A stretch of DNA of 53,733 nt from Bradyrhizobium sp. ORS 375 (GTDB lineage Bacteria; Pseudomonadota; Alphaproteobacteria; Rhizobiales; Xanthobacteraceae). The stretch lies in NCBI RefSeq assembly GCF_000239775.1, contig NZ_CAFI01000480.1, forward strand, positions 1 through 53,733. The letters run 5' to 3'. The translations under genes were made by a program, and so were the position numbers. The notes under the pieces were generated by a model, which was given only the letters and a program-made list of their open reading frames with translations, did not search any database and was not told the DNA's origin. Shown piece by piece: positions 1-7,423 of this stretch; the stretch's first letter is position 1; each line of letters opens with the position of its first letter.

Positions 1-2
1 CC

Positions 3-416
3 GGCAAGGGCTTTGCGGTCGTGGCCGCGGAGGTCAAGACGCTCGCCAACCAGACCGCGAAAGCGACGGAGGAGATCACCTCCCAGGTCGCCGGCATCCA
101 GTCGGCCACCAAGGCCTCGGTCGACGCCATCCAGGCGATCTCCTCGACCATTCAGCGCGTCAACCAGATCGCCTCGGCGATCGCGGCTGCTGTCGAGCAG
201 CAGGGCGCGGCCACCCGCGAGATCGCCCGCAACGTGCAGCAGGCCTCGGAGGGAACCAACGCGGTGTCGCAGAACATCTCGACCGTCTCCGAAGCGACCG
301 CCGCCACCGGCCAGGCCGCCGGCGGGGTGCTCGACTCCGTCCGCACCCTGTCGAAGCTGTCCGCCGACCTCCGCCACGATGTCGACCAGTTCGTGAGCCA
401 GCTGCGCGCGGCGTAG
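3..416 (+). CDS. Methyl-accepting chemotaxis protein, C-terminal fragment
   Basis: The window opens inside this gene. The reading frame begins [17 protein letters not shown], which is the conserved signalling tip of the MCP cytoplasmic coiled coil that docks CheA and CheW. About 137 residues remain, dominated by Ala/Glu/Gln heptads ending in [12 protein letters not shown], as expected for the descending helix of the hairpin. The sensor domain, membrane segments and HAMP domain lie upstream, so ligand and membrane topology cannot be judged. No NWETF-type CheR/CheB tether is visible at the C terminus. The family assignment is secure; the specific receptor is unknown. Confidence 0.93.
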   Translation, partial: GKGFAVVAAEVKTLANQTAKATEEITSQVAGIQSATKASVDAIQAISSTIQRVNQIASAIAAAVEQQGAATREIARNVQQASEGTNAVSQNISTVSEATAATGQAAGGVLDSVRTLSKLSADLRHDVDQFVSQLRAA

Positions 417-457
417 CGCTCTGGAAGTTATCCATAACTGTCGGCGCCACGGCCGGT

Positions 458-558
458 GTCATTCCGGGGCGCGCGCAGCGCGAGCCCGGAATCCATCGGG
501 CGGCAGGTGATGCGGACGGATGGATTCCGGGCTCGTGCTGCGCACGCCCCGGAATGAC
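458..558. repeat. Long inverted repeat, ATTCCGGG family, copy 1
   Basis: Two arms of about 39 nt (458-496 and 520-558) run from GTCATTCCGGGG to CCGGAATCCAT and back, with a few mismatches. Each arm also holds its own smaller palindrome around CGCGCAGCGCG. It lies between the MCP gene and the CoA-transferase and has no U-tract, so it looks like a dispersed intergenic palindrome rather than a terminator. Copies of the same family occur at 4641-4741 and 16144-16290. Confidence 0.85.
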
Positions 559-712
559 GACCTCCATGGTGGCAGACGGGCATGCGTCCCCAACGACATT
601 GCGGCATGCCGAGAGCGCAGTGCTCGGGGCCGCGAAATGGTGTATCCGCGAGTAACTGGCGGCGCCTCCCGGGGCATGTCCGCCAAAAGGAATAAGCTCC
701 CGGAGGAACTCC

Positions 713-1939
713 ATGTCGGCGCTGCCGCTTTCTGGCATCAAGATTCTCGACCTCACGCGCGTGCTGGCCGGACCGCTGTCCGCTCAGATGCTGGCCGATC
801 TCGGCGCCGAGGTGATCAAGATCGAGCGGCCGGGCACCGGCGACGACGCGCGCGCGTTCGGCCCGCCCTACCTGAAGGACCCGGAGGGCAAGGCCAACAA
901 CAACAATTCGTTCTACATCTGCGCCAACCGCAACAAGAAGTCGGTCACGGTCAACATCGCCTCGCCGGAAGGGCAGGAGATCATCCGCGCGCTCGCGAAG
1001 GACTGCGACGTGTTCATGGAGAACTACAAGGTCGGCGACCTCAAGCGCTACGGCCTCGACTACGAGGCCATCAAGGCGGTCAATCCCGACGTGATCTACT
1101 GCTCCGTGACCGGCTTCGGCCAGACCGGGCCGTATGCGCCGCGTGCCGGCTATGACGCGATCTTCCAGGCGATGGGCGGGCTGATGAGCGTCACCGGCCA
1201 CATGGACGGCGAGCCGGGGGCAGGGCCGATGAAGGTCGGTCCGTCGATCGTCGACTACATGACCGGCATGAACACCTCGATCGGTATCCTCTCGGCTCTG
1301 TATCACCGCGACGTCAATGGCGGCGGCGGCCAGCATGTCGACGTTTGCCTGTTCGACACCGTGATCGCCTCGCTGTCGCATTACGCGCAGATCTTCCTGA
1401 TCAACGGCAAGTCGCCGCCGCGCCGCGGCACCTGGGGCAATGGCGGCATGCCGGCCGGTGTGTTCCGCTGCACCGACGGCGAGCTGATGCTGGTGGTCGG
1501 CAACGACGCGCAGTTCGCGCGCACCTGCGCGGTGTTGGGGGCACCGGAGCTGGCTACGAACCCGAAATTCGTCAAGAACAACGAGCGCGTCGTCAACGGC
1601 AAGGAGATCATGGCGATCTTCGCCGGCCTGTTCCTGAAGAACTCGGTCGCGCATTGGCTGGAGGAGCTGGAGAAGGCCGGCGTCCCTTGCGGCCCGGTGA
1701 ACGATTTCGCCCACGTCTTTGCCGATCCGCACGTCCGCTCGCGCGGCATGGAGGTGAAGGTCGATCACAAATTCGAGCCGCAGCTGTCGGTGATCCGCAA
1801 CGCGCTGACCTTCTCGGGGACGCCGATCACCGACTACCGCGCGCCGCCGCTGCTCGGCGAGCATACGCAGGACGTGCTGTCCGGGCTCGGCTATGACGAA
1901 GAGAGGATTGCGGCGTTGAAGCAGCAAGGGGTGGTGTAG
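713..1939 (+). CDS. CaiB/BaiF (class III) CoA-transferase
   Basis: The 408-residue product has the length and motifs of family III CoA-transferases, which move CoA between carboxylic acids through an enzyme aspartyl-CoA thioester. The N terminus shows the family hallmark LDLTRVLAGPLSAQMLADLG (11-30) and GAEVIKIERP (31-40). D181 in VGPSIVDYMTGM is at the position of the nucleophilic Asp of formyl-CoA transferase. ATG 713 follows GGAGGAAC at good spacing. The gene is monocistronic by layout, bounded by palindromic repeats on both sides. Donor and acceptor are not readable from sequence; with the acyl-CoA genes that follow, activation of a dicarboxylate or hydroxy acid is a reasonable inference. 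Confidence 0.9.
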   Translation: MSALPLSGIKILDLTRVLAGPLSAQMLADLGAEVIKIERPGTGDDARAFGPPYLKDPEGKANNNNSFYICANRNKKSVTVNIASPEGQEIIRALAKDCDVFMENYKVGDLKRYGLDYEAIKAVNPDVIYCSVTGFGQTGPYAPRAGYDAIFQAMGGLMSVTGHMDGEPGAGPMKVGPSIVDYMTGMNTSIGILSALYHRDVNGGGGQHVDVCLFDTVIASLSHYAQIFLINGKSPPRRGTWGNGGMPAGVFRCTDGELMLVVGNDAQFARTCAVLGAPELATNPKFVKNNERVVNGKEIMAIFAGLFLKNSVAHWLEELEKAGVPCGPVNDFAHVFADPHVRSRGMEVKVDHKFEPQLSVIRNALTFSGTPITDYRAPPLLGEHTQDVLSGLGYDEERIAALKQQGVV

Positions 1940-2016
1940 GGCACATAGCCACCTCCGGTCCGCGCCGCTCTCGCGGTGCGGACGACGATGCGAGCGAGAA
2001 CAGTCCGCTCCCTCCA

Positions 2017-2094
2017 CCGTCATTGCGAGCGCAGCGAAGCAATCCAGGCTGGTGGGCGGAACTCTGGATTGCTTCGCTGCGCTCGCAATGACGG
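2017..2094. repeat. Perfect 30-bp inverted repeat, CATTGCGAG family
   Basis: Arms 2017-2046 and 2065-2094 are exact reverse complements over 30 bp (CCGTCATTGCGAGCGCAGCG and onward), with an 18-nt loop. It sits between the CoA-transferase and a small secreted-protein gene on the other strand. The length and perfection suggest a recently mobile or actively maintained dispersed palindrome. Confidence 0.88.
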
Positions 2095-2117
2095 GGAGAG
2101 GGCGTCGAACCCCATTG

Positions 2118-2363
2118 TTAGTGTGCGTGGCGGCGCTGGTGCCGCCTCGCCTTGTATCGCGGCGCGTGATAGCGCGGCTCTGCCACGTGTGACGCAGGCT
2201 GCGGCGCCCCGAGCTGCTGCCGCGATTCCTGCAGGCGGCGTTGATAGCCGGGCGAGTTCATGATGTTGGCGGCGGCGCCGCGGGCGAACACCGGCTCGCT
2301 GGCCGAGACCATCGCAAGCACCGTGGCGGTGATGGCCATGATCAATCGCAGGCGCGGCGTCAT
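2118..2363 (-). CDS. Small secreted basic protein of unknown function
   Basis: This 81-residue product starts with a clear signal peptide: Arg residues in MTPRLRLIM, a hydrophobic core (AITATVLAMV), and a likely cleavage after SEPVFA near residue 27. The mature part is about 54 residues, polar, and ends in an Arg/His-rich tail (RYKARRHQRRHAH). GGAGC lies about 8 nt upstream of the ATG at 2363. The gene is downstream of, and codirectional with, the TetR gene with a 15-nt gap, so cotranscription is possible. I recognise no domain; a periplasmic location is the only supported statement. Confidence 0.6.
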   Translation of the reverse strand: MTPRLRLIMAITATVLAMVSASEPVFARGAAANIMNSPGYQRRLQESRQQLGAPQPASHVAEPRYHAPRYKARRHQRRHAH

Positions 2364-2378
2364 CGGGCTTGCTCCATT

Positions 2379-3050
2379 TTAGCGCGCCTCGCGCGCGGCG
2401 ACCTTCGGCGCTGACTTTGCCGCCGGCGCCCGCGCGGTCAAGCCGAGCACAGCGGCGCGCACGACGCGGTCGATCACATCCTCGACATCGTCTAGGTCGC
2501 AGCGGCCGTCCGACAGCTTGGTCAGGCGCTCGCTCTCGCGGATCGTGTGGTGCGCCATGGCCAGCGCGAAGTTCAGGCCCCAGAACAGGTCGACCTCGGA
2601 GCTGTCCGGCAGCGCCCGCTGCATGGCCGCCGCGAATTTGCGCAGATGGTCGATTTCCTTGGTCTTGATGCGGCGGATCGGTGGCACCGATTCGATCGAG
2701 GCGCGGATCATGAACTGCGCCACTGGCGAACGCTGGTTTTCCGGCCCCAGGCAGCCGCGCAGGATCGGGCCGACCAAAGCGCGCAGGATGGCGCTGATGT
2801 CGGCGCGGCCGCCGCCGGCATCCTCGGCTTCGCGTAATTCGCGCAAGCGCTCGCGGTTGAGCGCGATCGACCGCGTCACGAACAGCTCGGCGATCAATTC
2901 GTCCTTGGAGCCGAAATGATAGTTCACCGCGGCGAGATTGACGTTCGCCGCCGCCACGATGTCGCGCAGCGTGACGTCGGAGAAGCCGCGCTCGGCGTAG
3001 AGCCGCTCGGCCGCCACGAGGATCGCAGTCCGGGTCTGGTCGGTCGCCAT
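2379..3050 (-). CDS. TetR-family transcriptional regulator
   Basis: The 223-residue repressor has a typical N-terminal helix-turn-helix: TRTAILVAAERLYAERGFSDVTLRDIVAAANVNLAAVNYHFGSKDEL spans about residues 6-51, including the diagnostic recognition helix LAAVNYHFGSK. The remainder is a helical ligand and dimerisation domain of usual size. I chose ATG 3050, preceded by GGGGGAG, because the longer upstream frame runs through the divergent dehydrogenase gene. It is divergent from an acyl-CoA dehydrogenase across 213 nt that contain a strong palindrome, so it probably represses that gene and itself. An acyl-CoA-type effector is inferred from context. Confidence 0.92.
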   Translation of the reverse strand: MATDQTRTAILVAAERLYAERGFSDVTLRDIVAAANVNLAAVNYHFGSKDELIAELFVTRSIALNRERLRELREAEDAGGGRADISAILRALVGPILRGCLGPENQRSPVAQFMIRASIESVPPIRRIKTKEIDHLRKFAAAMQRALPDSSEVDLFWGLNFALAMAHHTIRESERLTKLSDGRCDLDDVEDVIDRVVRAAVLGLTARAPAAKSAPKVAAREAR

Positions 3051-3067
3051 GCGTGCTCCCCCGTTGC

Positions 3068-3099
3068 GTTTCAAACAATTGTATGAAACTATTGTTTGA
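3068..3099. promoter_or_regulatory. Candidate TetR operator in the divergent promoter region
   Basis: Perfect 9-bp arms TCAAACAAT (3071-3079) and ATTGTTTGA (3091-3099) flank 11 nt. A second, overlapping symmetry is GTTTC (3068-3072) to GAAAC (3085-3089), and GTTTCAAAC (3068-3076) is itself a palindrome. The site lies 18 nt upstream of the TetR start and about 165 nt upstream of the dehydrogenase start. The nine bases GTTTCAAAC recur at 8267-8275 in another divergent intergenic region. Confidence 0.7.
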
Positions 3100-3263
3100 G
3101 ACGGCCGGAATGTCAATCGCGGTGCTTCCGTGGGGCGACATTTCGGCGCTGCAGCGACGCTCTCCGCGAAATCGTGCCGCGCAAGAACGCTCTTGCGCGG
3201 ACGCGGCCCGCGGACCGACACTGCGGCCCAACAAGGTTCGAGGAAACACCCAAGGAGAGTCCC

Positions 3264-4499
3264 ATGGACTTCACGATGTCGGCGAAGCAGCAGGAATGGC
3301 TGGAGCGCGTGCGCAGCTTCATGACCAAGCATGTCCGCCCGGCGGTGCCGATCTACAAGCAGCAGGACGCCGAGGGCGACCGCTGGAAGGTGATCCCGAT
3401 CCTCGAAGACCTCAAGGCCAAGGCGAAGGCCGAAGGCCTCTGGAACATGTTCATGCCGCCGTCGCCGCACGAGGACGACGAGTTCCGCGGCGCCGGCCTC
3501 ACCAACCTGGAATACGCGCTGCTGTCGGAGGAGATGGGCCGCATCGCCTGGGCCTCCGAGGTGTTCAACTGCTCGGCGCCGGACACCGGCAACATGGAGG
3601 TGTTCATCCGCTACGGCACCAAGGAACAGAAGCGCAAATGGCTGCGCCCGCTGATGGACGGCGAGATCCGCTCGGCCTTCCTGATGACCGAGCCGGCGGT
3701 GGCTTCCTCCGACGCCACCAACATCGAGACCCGCATCGTGCGCGACGGTGATCACTACGTCATCAACGGCCGCAAATGGTGGTCGTCGGGTGTCGGCGAT
3801 CCCCGCTGCAAGATCGCGATCCTGATGGGCAAGACCGATCCGTCGGCCGCCAAGCATCAGCAGCAGTCGCAGATCCTGGTGCCGCTCGACACGCCCGGCA
3901 TCAAGGTCGAGAAGATGCTGCCGGTGTTCGGCTTCGACGACGCGCCGCACGGCCACGCCCAGGTGCTGCTCGAGAACGTGCGCGTGCCCGCGGAGAACAT
4001 CCTGCTCGGCGAGGGCCGCGGCTTCGAGATCGCGCAAGGCCGTCTCGGCCCCGGCCGCATCCATCACTGCATGCGCACCATCGGCAAGGCCGAGGAGTCG
4101 CTGGAGAAGATGGTGCGCCGGCTGATGACGCGCACCGCGTTCGGCAAGAAGATCATCGAGCATTCGGTGTGGGAGCAGCGCATCGGCGAGGCGCGCACCA
4201 ACATCGAGATGTGCCGGCTGTTGTGCCTCAAGGCCGCCGACATGATGGACAAGGTCGGCAACAAAACCGCGCAGGGCGAGATCGCCATGATCAAGGTCGC
4301 CGCCCCCAACATGGCGCTGAAGATCATCGACGACGCCATCCAGGCGTTCGGCGGCGCCGGCGTGTCCGATGATGCGGGTCTCGCCAAGGACTACGCCAAT
4401 ATCCGCACGCTGCGCCTGGCCGACGGCCCCGACGAGGTGCACAACCGCGCCATCGCCCGGCTCGAGATGAAGAAATACGCCAACGAGCCGCGCCACTAA
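3264..4499 (+). CDS. Acyl-CoA dehydrogenase, ACAD10/ACAD11-like
   Basis: The 411-residue flavoenzyme has the usual three ACAD parts: an N-terminal helical domain, a central beta domain with [20 protein letters not shown] (139-158) that contacts flavin and substrate, and a C-terminal helical domain with [18 protein letters not shown] (290-307) and [11 protein letters not shown] (360-370). Family members oxidise or otherwise process acyl-CoA thioesters with FAD. The usual YEG of the catalytic-base region is replaced by ADGPDEVH (386-393), putting Asp387 where most ACADs have Glu; this resembles the ACAD10/11 branch. CAAGGAGAG precedes the ATG. The kinase gene 267 nt downstream is the other half of the eukaryotic ACAD10/11 fusion. 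Confidence 0.92.
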   Translation: MDFTMSAKQQEWLERVRSFMTKHVRPAVPIYKQQDAEGDRWKVIPILEDLKAKAKAEGLWNMFMPPSPHEDDEFRGAGLTNLEYALLSEEMGRIAWASEVFNCSAPDTGNMEVFIRYGTKEQKRKWLRPLMDGEIRSAFLMTEPAVASSDATNIETRIVRDGDHYVINGRKWWSSGVGDPRCKIAILMGKTDPSAAKHQQQSQILVPLDTPGIKVEKMLPVFGFDDAPHGHAQVLLENVRVPAENILLGEGRGFEIAQGRLGPGRIHHCMRTIGKAEESLEKMVRRLMTRTAFGKKIIEHSVWEQRIGEARTNIEMCRLLCLKAADMMDKVGNKTAQGEIAMIKVAAPNMALKIIDDAIQAFGGAGVSDDAGLAKDYANIRTLRLADGPDEVHNRAIARLEMKKYANEPRH

Positions 4500-4512
4500 G
4501 TGTAAACTCGTC

Positions 4513-4608
4513 GGGTGGGCAAAGCCTCCGGCTGTGCGCGCAGTCGGGTGCGTGCCCACCATTTCGAGTTCGAGGTCACACGGTGGGCACGCTGCGCTTT
4601 GCCCACCC
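4513..4608. repeat. Inverted repeat, GTGGGCAAAGC family, copy 1
   Basis: Outer arms GGGTGGGCAAAGC (4513-4525) and GCTTTGCCCACCC (4596-4608) are exact complements over 13 bp. A second pair, GCGTGCCCACC (4550-4560) and GGTGGGCACGC (4582-4592), nests inside. A related element lies at 37258-37354. It occupies the first part of the spacer between the dehydrogenase and the kinase. Confidence 0.8.
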
Positions 4609-4640
4609 TACGAATGCGAATGCCGGGGCTCACCGCTCCT

Positions 4641-4741
4641 GTCATTCCGGGGCGTCGCGCAGCGTCGAACCCGGAATCCAGAGATGAGTCCGTCAAGATC
4701 GAGATTCCGGGTTCAGCCCTGTCGGGCTGCCCCGGAATGAC
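4641..4741. repeat. Long inverted repeat, ATTCCGGG family, copy 2
   Basis: Left arm 4641-4680 (GTCATTCCGGGGCGTCGCGC and onward) pairs with right arm 4703-4741 (GATTCCGGGTT to CCCCGGAATGAC) with a few mismatches. It ends 25 nt before the kinase GTG start. Together with the preceding element it fills nearly the whole spacer between the two halves of the ACAD/kinase pair. Confidence 0.82.
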
Positions 4742-4766
4742 GAACCAGCCAGAAGGGAGCCTCGTC

Positions 4767-5828
4767 GTGGCCGACGGCGTCAAGAAGGACGAAGAATTCT
4801 CCGGCACCAAGCCGGTCGAGGAGCGGCATCGGTTCGACGAGGCCAGGCTCGCGGCCTGGATGGCCGAGCATGTCGAGGGCTATGCCGGCCCGCTGACCGT
4901 GCTGCAGTTCAAGGGCGGCCAGTCCAACCCGACCTATCGGCTCAACACGCCGTCGCGCTCCTACGTGCTCAGGCGAAAGCCGTTCGGCAAGCTGCTGCCG
5001 TCGGCACATGCGGTCGACCGCGAATTCCGCGTCATCGCCGCCCTCGGCAAGCAGGGCTTTCCGGTCGCGCACGCCTATGCGCTGTGCAACGACGACGGCG
5101 TGATCGGCTCGGCCTTCTACATCATGTCGATGGAGGAGGGCCGGGTGTTCTGGGATCCGACCCTGCCGCATGTCGCCGCGACCGAGCGCCGCGCGATCTT
5201 CACCAGCAAGATCGAGACCTTGGCGAAGCTGCACACCTACGATCCCGCCGCGATCGGCCTCGCCGACTTCGGCAAGCCCGGCAACTATTTTGCCCGCCAG
5301 GTCGACCGCTGGACCAAGCAATACCGCGCCTCGGAAACCGAGCATCTGCCGGAAATGGAGAAGCTGATCGAGTGGCTGCCGCGCACGCTGCCCACGCAGC
5401 AGCGCGTCTCGATCGTGCACGGCGACTACCGGCTCGACAACATGATCTTCCATGCGACCGAGCCGCGCGTGATCGCGGTGCTCGACTGGGAGCTGTCGAC
5501 GCTGGGCGATCCCATGGCCGACTTCACCTATCTCCTGATGCAGTGGATCATGCCGGGCCTTGCCGGCGTGGATCTGAAGGCGCTGAACATTCCGACCATG
5601 GAAGAGGCCGCGGAGATCTATCGCGGCGTGACCGGCACGGAGCTGCCGGATCTCAACTGGTACTTCGCCTACAATCTGTTCCGCCTCGCCGGCATTCTCC
5701 AGGGCATCATCGGCCGCATCCGCGACGGCACCGCCGCCAACGACAAGGCGATCGAGTCGGTCAAGCGCATGGTGCCGATGACCAAGCAGGCCTGGGCCTA
5801 CGCGCAGAAGGCCGGGGCGACGGGGTAG
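4767..5828 (+). CDS. Phosphotransferase of the aminoglycoside/choline kinase fold, ACAD10/11 kinase-like
   Basis: The 353-residue product carries the catalytic loop IVHGDYRLDNMIF (216-228), with HGD 218-220 and N225, and the metal-binding VLDWELSTLGDPMAD (238-252). These define the APH/choline-kinase fold. Such proteins beside or fused to an acyl-CoA dehydrogenase phosphorylate the 4-hydroxyl of 4-hydroxyacyl-CoAs (LvaA in levulinate catabolism, the kinase part of ACAD11), so that is the preferred role over drug resistance. I chose GTG 4767, preceded by AAGGGAG; the frame is open further upstream, but that part lies in a palindromic repeat. Substrate chain length cannot be read. Confidence 0.88.
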   Translation: MADGVKKDEEFSGTKPVEERHRFDEARLAAWMAEHVEGYAGPLTVLQFKGGQSNPTYRLNTPSRSYVLRRKPFGKLLPSAHAVDREFRVIAALGKQGFPVAHAYALCNDDGVIGSAFYIMSMEEGRVFWDPTLPHVAATERRAIFTSKIETLAKLHTYDPAAIGLADFGKPGNYFARQVDRWTKQYRASETEHLPEMEKLIEWLPRTLPTQQRVSIVHGDYRLDNMIFHATEPRVIAVLDWELSTLGDPMADFTYLLMQWIMPGLAGVDLKALNIPTMEEAAEIYRGVTGTELPDLNWYFAYNLFRLAGILQGIIGRIRDGTAANDKAIESVKRMVPMTKQAWAYAQKAGATG

Positions 5829-5840
5829 TCGTAGTTCGTG

Positions 5841-5906
5841 GCCCGGATGAGCGAAGCGACATCCGGGGTCAACGCTGCTGTCGGTGAAGCACCCCGGATG
5901 TCGCTT
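5841..5906. repeat. Palindromic repeat, GACATCCGGGG family, copy 1
   Basis: Arms AAGCGACATCCGGGG (5854-5868) and CCCCGGATGTCGCTT (5892-5906) are exact complements over 15 bp. Read on the plus strand, 5841 onward would translate as GPDERSDIRG, the same peptide that ends the FAD monooxygenase at 35946-37151. It follows the kinase gene directly and has no U-tract. Confidence 0.8.
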
Positions 5907-5982
5907 GCGCCTTCGCCCGTCGGGCTTCGGCTGACAAGCGGCACATTCGGGCTGCGCAGCGAACGCGCGTCGGCGGAGGTGC

Positions 5983-6264
5983 TCAACGACCGCCACCACC
6001 GCCGCCGCCACCTCCACCGCCGCCACCGGCCGTGGTCATCGAGCTGCTGTAGCGCGGGTCGGTCTGCTTCATATAGATCGGCGAGGTGTCGCGGCTCTGG
6101 CGGCGCATGGCCTGCTGAACTTGCATCTCGGTGCCGCAGGCCGTCCAGGAGACGAGCTCGCAGCCCGGCCACTGAACCTCGCGTGCGCTTGCGCTCGTCA
6201 TGGCTGCGCCGACTGTCAGGGCGCTGATACAGGTGAGCAAAGCTAGCTTCGATAGTTTCGACAT
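5983..6264 (-). CDS. Small secreted protein with a 13-glycine tail
   Basis: The 93-residue product has a signal peptide (MSKLSKLALLTCISALTVG to about ASA, residue 26), then a short polar region with two cysteines (WPGCELVSWTACGTEMQVQ) that could form a disulphide. It ends in TTA, 13 consecutive glycines and Arg. I chose the ATG at 6264 because AAGGA sits at correct spacing from it; an in-frame ATG at 6273 is too close to that site. The Gly run is encoded by GGC, GGT and GGA codons rather than a pure trinucleotide repeat. No function is recognised; extracytoplasmic localisation is supported. Confidence 0.6.
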   Translation of the reverse strand: MSKLSKLALLTCISALTVGAAMTSASAREVQWPGCELVSWTACGTEMQVQQAMRRQSRDTSPIYMKQTDPRYSSSMTTAGGGGGGGGGGGGGR

Positions 6265-6880
6265 GGTGTCCATCCTTCGTTTCGGCGAGGCCGGAATGGT
6301 CCGCTTGCGAGGTTCGACGACACGTCGGAGCCGGCGGTTCGAAGATGTGGGCCGGAAAAATCCCGCTGGCGCTCGAGTTCTCGCTTGAACCCGATCACCA
6401 TTTGCAGCGACGTGACGCCGACCGCTGCGGCGTCGATGCATGAGGTCAGAAGCGCGCGAATCATTCCGCGGGCCCACCTCGATTGCTCGCTTCGGCCCAG
6501 GTCTGGCCACCCTCGATCTAGCTGTCTCAAGGAAAAAAGTTCGCCAGTACGATCAAGGTGATCGCGACTTCCAGTTCGGCGAATTGAAAGAATTCTCTTT
6601 CGCTTTTCCGAAATTTATGATTTGATCCAGCCATCCCGTCCCACCGAAGGGGCGTTGCGCGCGATCGTCACGACACGCGGGGCGGGGAGCGGTGGCCGCG
6701 ATCCTGTCGCAGCGTAGCCTGGCTATGCGGACGAACGGCAGGGCGCGGACGTGAAGTCGCAGCGTGCTGGCACCCCGATGCTGGTGCTACGTTCGCGACG
6801 GCGCTTGCGCGCCGCGCGGATCATGGTGGCCAACAAGCCCGGCGCACCAGGCAGACTGCGTATAAGCGTGAAGACCATCG

Positions 6881-6986
6881 CGCAGGGAAGGCCGGGTGTT
6901 GTCCGGCTGCACCTGTGGTACCTGCCGCCTGCATTCTTTTTCGCAGGCGGGCCGCAGGCGTCAGCCGACGCCTGGCCTTCCCTGCG
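6881..6986. repeat. Large nested inverted repeat, CGCAGGGAAGGCC family
   Basis: Outer arms CGCAGGGAAGGCC (6881-6893) and GGCCTTCCCTGCG (6974-6986) are exact complements over 13 bp. An inner hairpin pairs CCGCCTGC (6925-6932) with GCAGGCGG (6943-6950) around an AT-rich loop ATTCTTTTTC. From general familiarity this resembles a repeat found many times in Bradyrhizobium genomes; copy number cannot be checked here. Confidence 0.75.
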
Positions 6987-7199
6987 CCCTTCGATTGCGA
7001 GGGGCGGTGAGTTCTTGGGATCACTCGGGCGCGATAGCGTTGCGGGAATCAATGCGCATGTTTGGATATCGTCATTGCGGCCAAGCATCGACAGCTCGAA
7101 CGCGCTGGCGGTGCGCAGGGGCGGGATCCATACGCCGCAGCAGAAGTGTTGGGCAAAAAGCCAATCGTCAGCCTGCCTCAAACCGCTCCCTGGGGGTAT

Positions 7200-7309
7200 G
7201 GGTCCCCGCGTTCGCGGGGACGACAGCGGAGTTTGTTGCGCGCAACTGGGCTGCAAGAGCGGCAGTCGCGCAGCAACAACAGGTGTCATCCCCGCGAACG
7301 CGGGGACCC
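7200..7309. repeat. Inverted repeat, GGGTCCCCGCG family
   Basis: Arm GGGTCCCCGCGTTCGCGGGG with its continuation (7200-7224) is complementary to 7285-7309 at 24 of 25 positions. Each arm is itself a small hairpin around CCCCGCGTTCGCGGGG. A third, diverged half-copy lies at 7374-7402, close to the 3' end of the SDR gene. The same CCGGCGTTCGCCGG core recurs at 10242-10355. Confidence 0.82.
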
Positions 7310-7423
7310 TTACCGCGTGATCTCTCGTGGGATGTCGCTGTCAGTTGCCTGCCTCATTCCGATCGGTGGGTCTGGGTCCCGGCGTTCGCCGGGACGACAG
7401 CGGAGAGTGTGGCGGCAGCTCGG

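Larger units (their letters stand above)
6265..7423. other. 1.16-kb gene-free stretch rich in palindromic repeats
   Basis: I see no convincing gene here. Open frames exist on both strands but have no ribosome-binding sites and their translations only reflect repeat sequence. Contents in order: about 350 nt of unassigned sequence down to an AT-rich patch near 6595-6625; a repeat-like segment from about 6700; the inverted repeat at 6881-6986; and GGGTCCCCGCG palindromes at 7200-7309 with a further half-copy at 7374-7402. It separates the kinase block from the SDR block. Confidence 0.7.

Noticed and set aside
428-2023. Open frame of 531 codons antisense to the CoA-transferase
   Set aside because: Shadow of a clear CaiB/BaiF gene; also crosses two palindromic repeats.
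4767-5828. Aminoglycoside resistance kinase
   Set aside because: The fold is shared, but the adjacency to an ACAD10/11-like dehydrogenase and the SNPTYRL/LRRKPFGKLLPSAHAVDRE region fit the acyl-CoA-associated branch far better.
6243-6530. Possible 95-codon minus-strand gene containing IDAAAVGVTSLQMVIGFKREL
   Set aside because: The start is a TTG without ribosome-binding site and it overlaps the better supported small secreted-protein gene; could be a gene remnant but cannot be supported.
6751-7320. Possible 189-codon gene in the repeat-rich gap
   Set aside because: Its translation is that of palindromic repeats, there is no ribosome-binding site, and overlapping frames on the other strand are equally open.
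6881-7402. CRISPR-like array
   Set aside because: The repeated units are inverted palindromes with irregular spacing and no uniform spacers; no cas genes are present.
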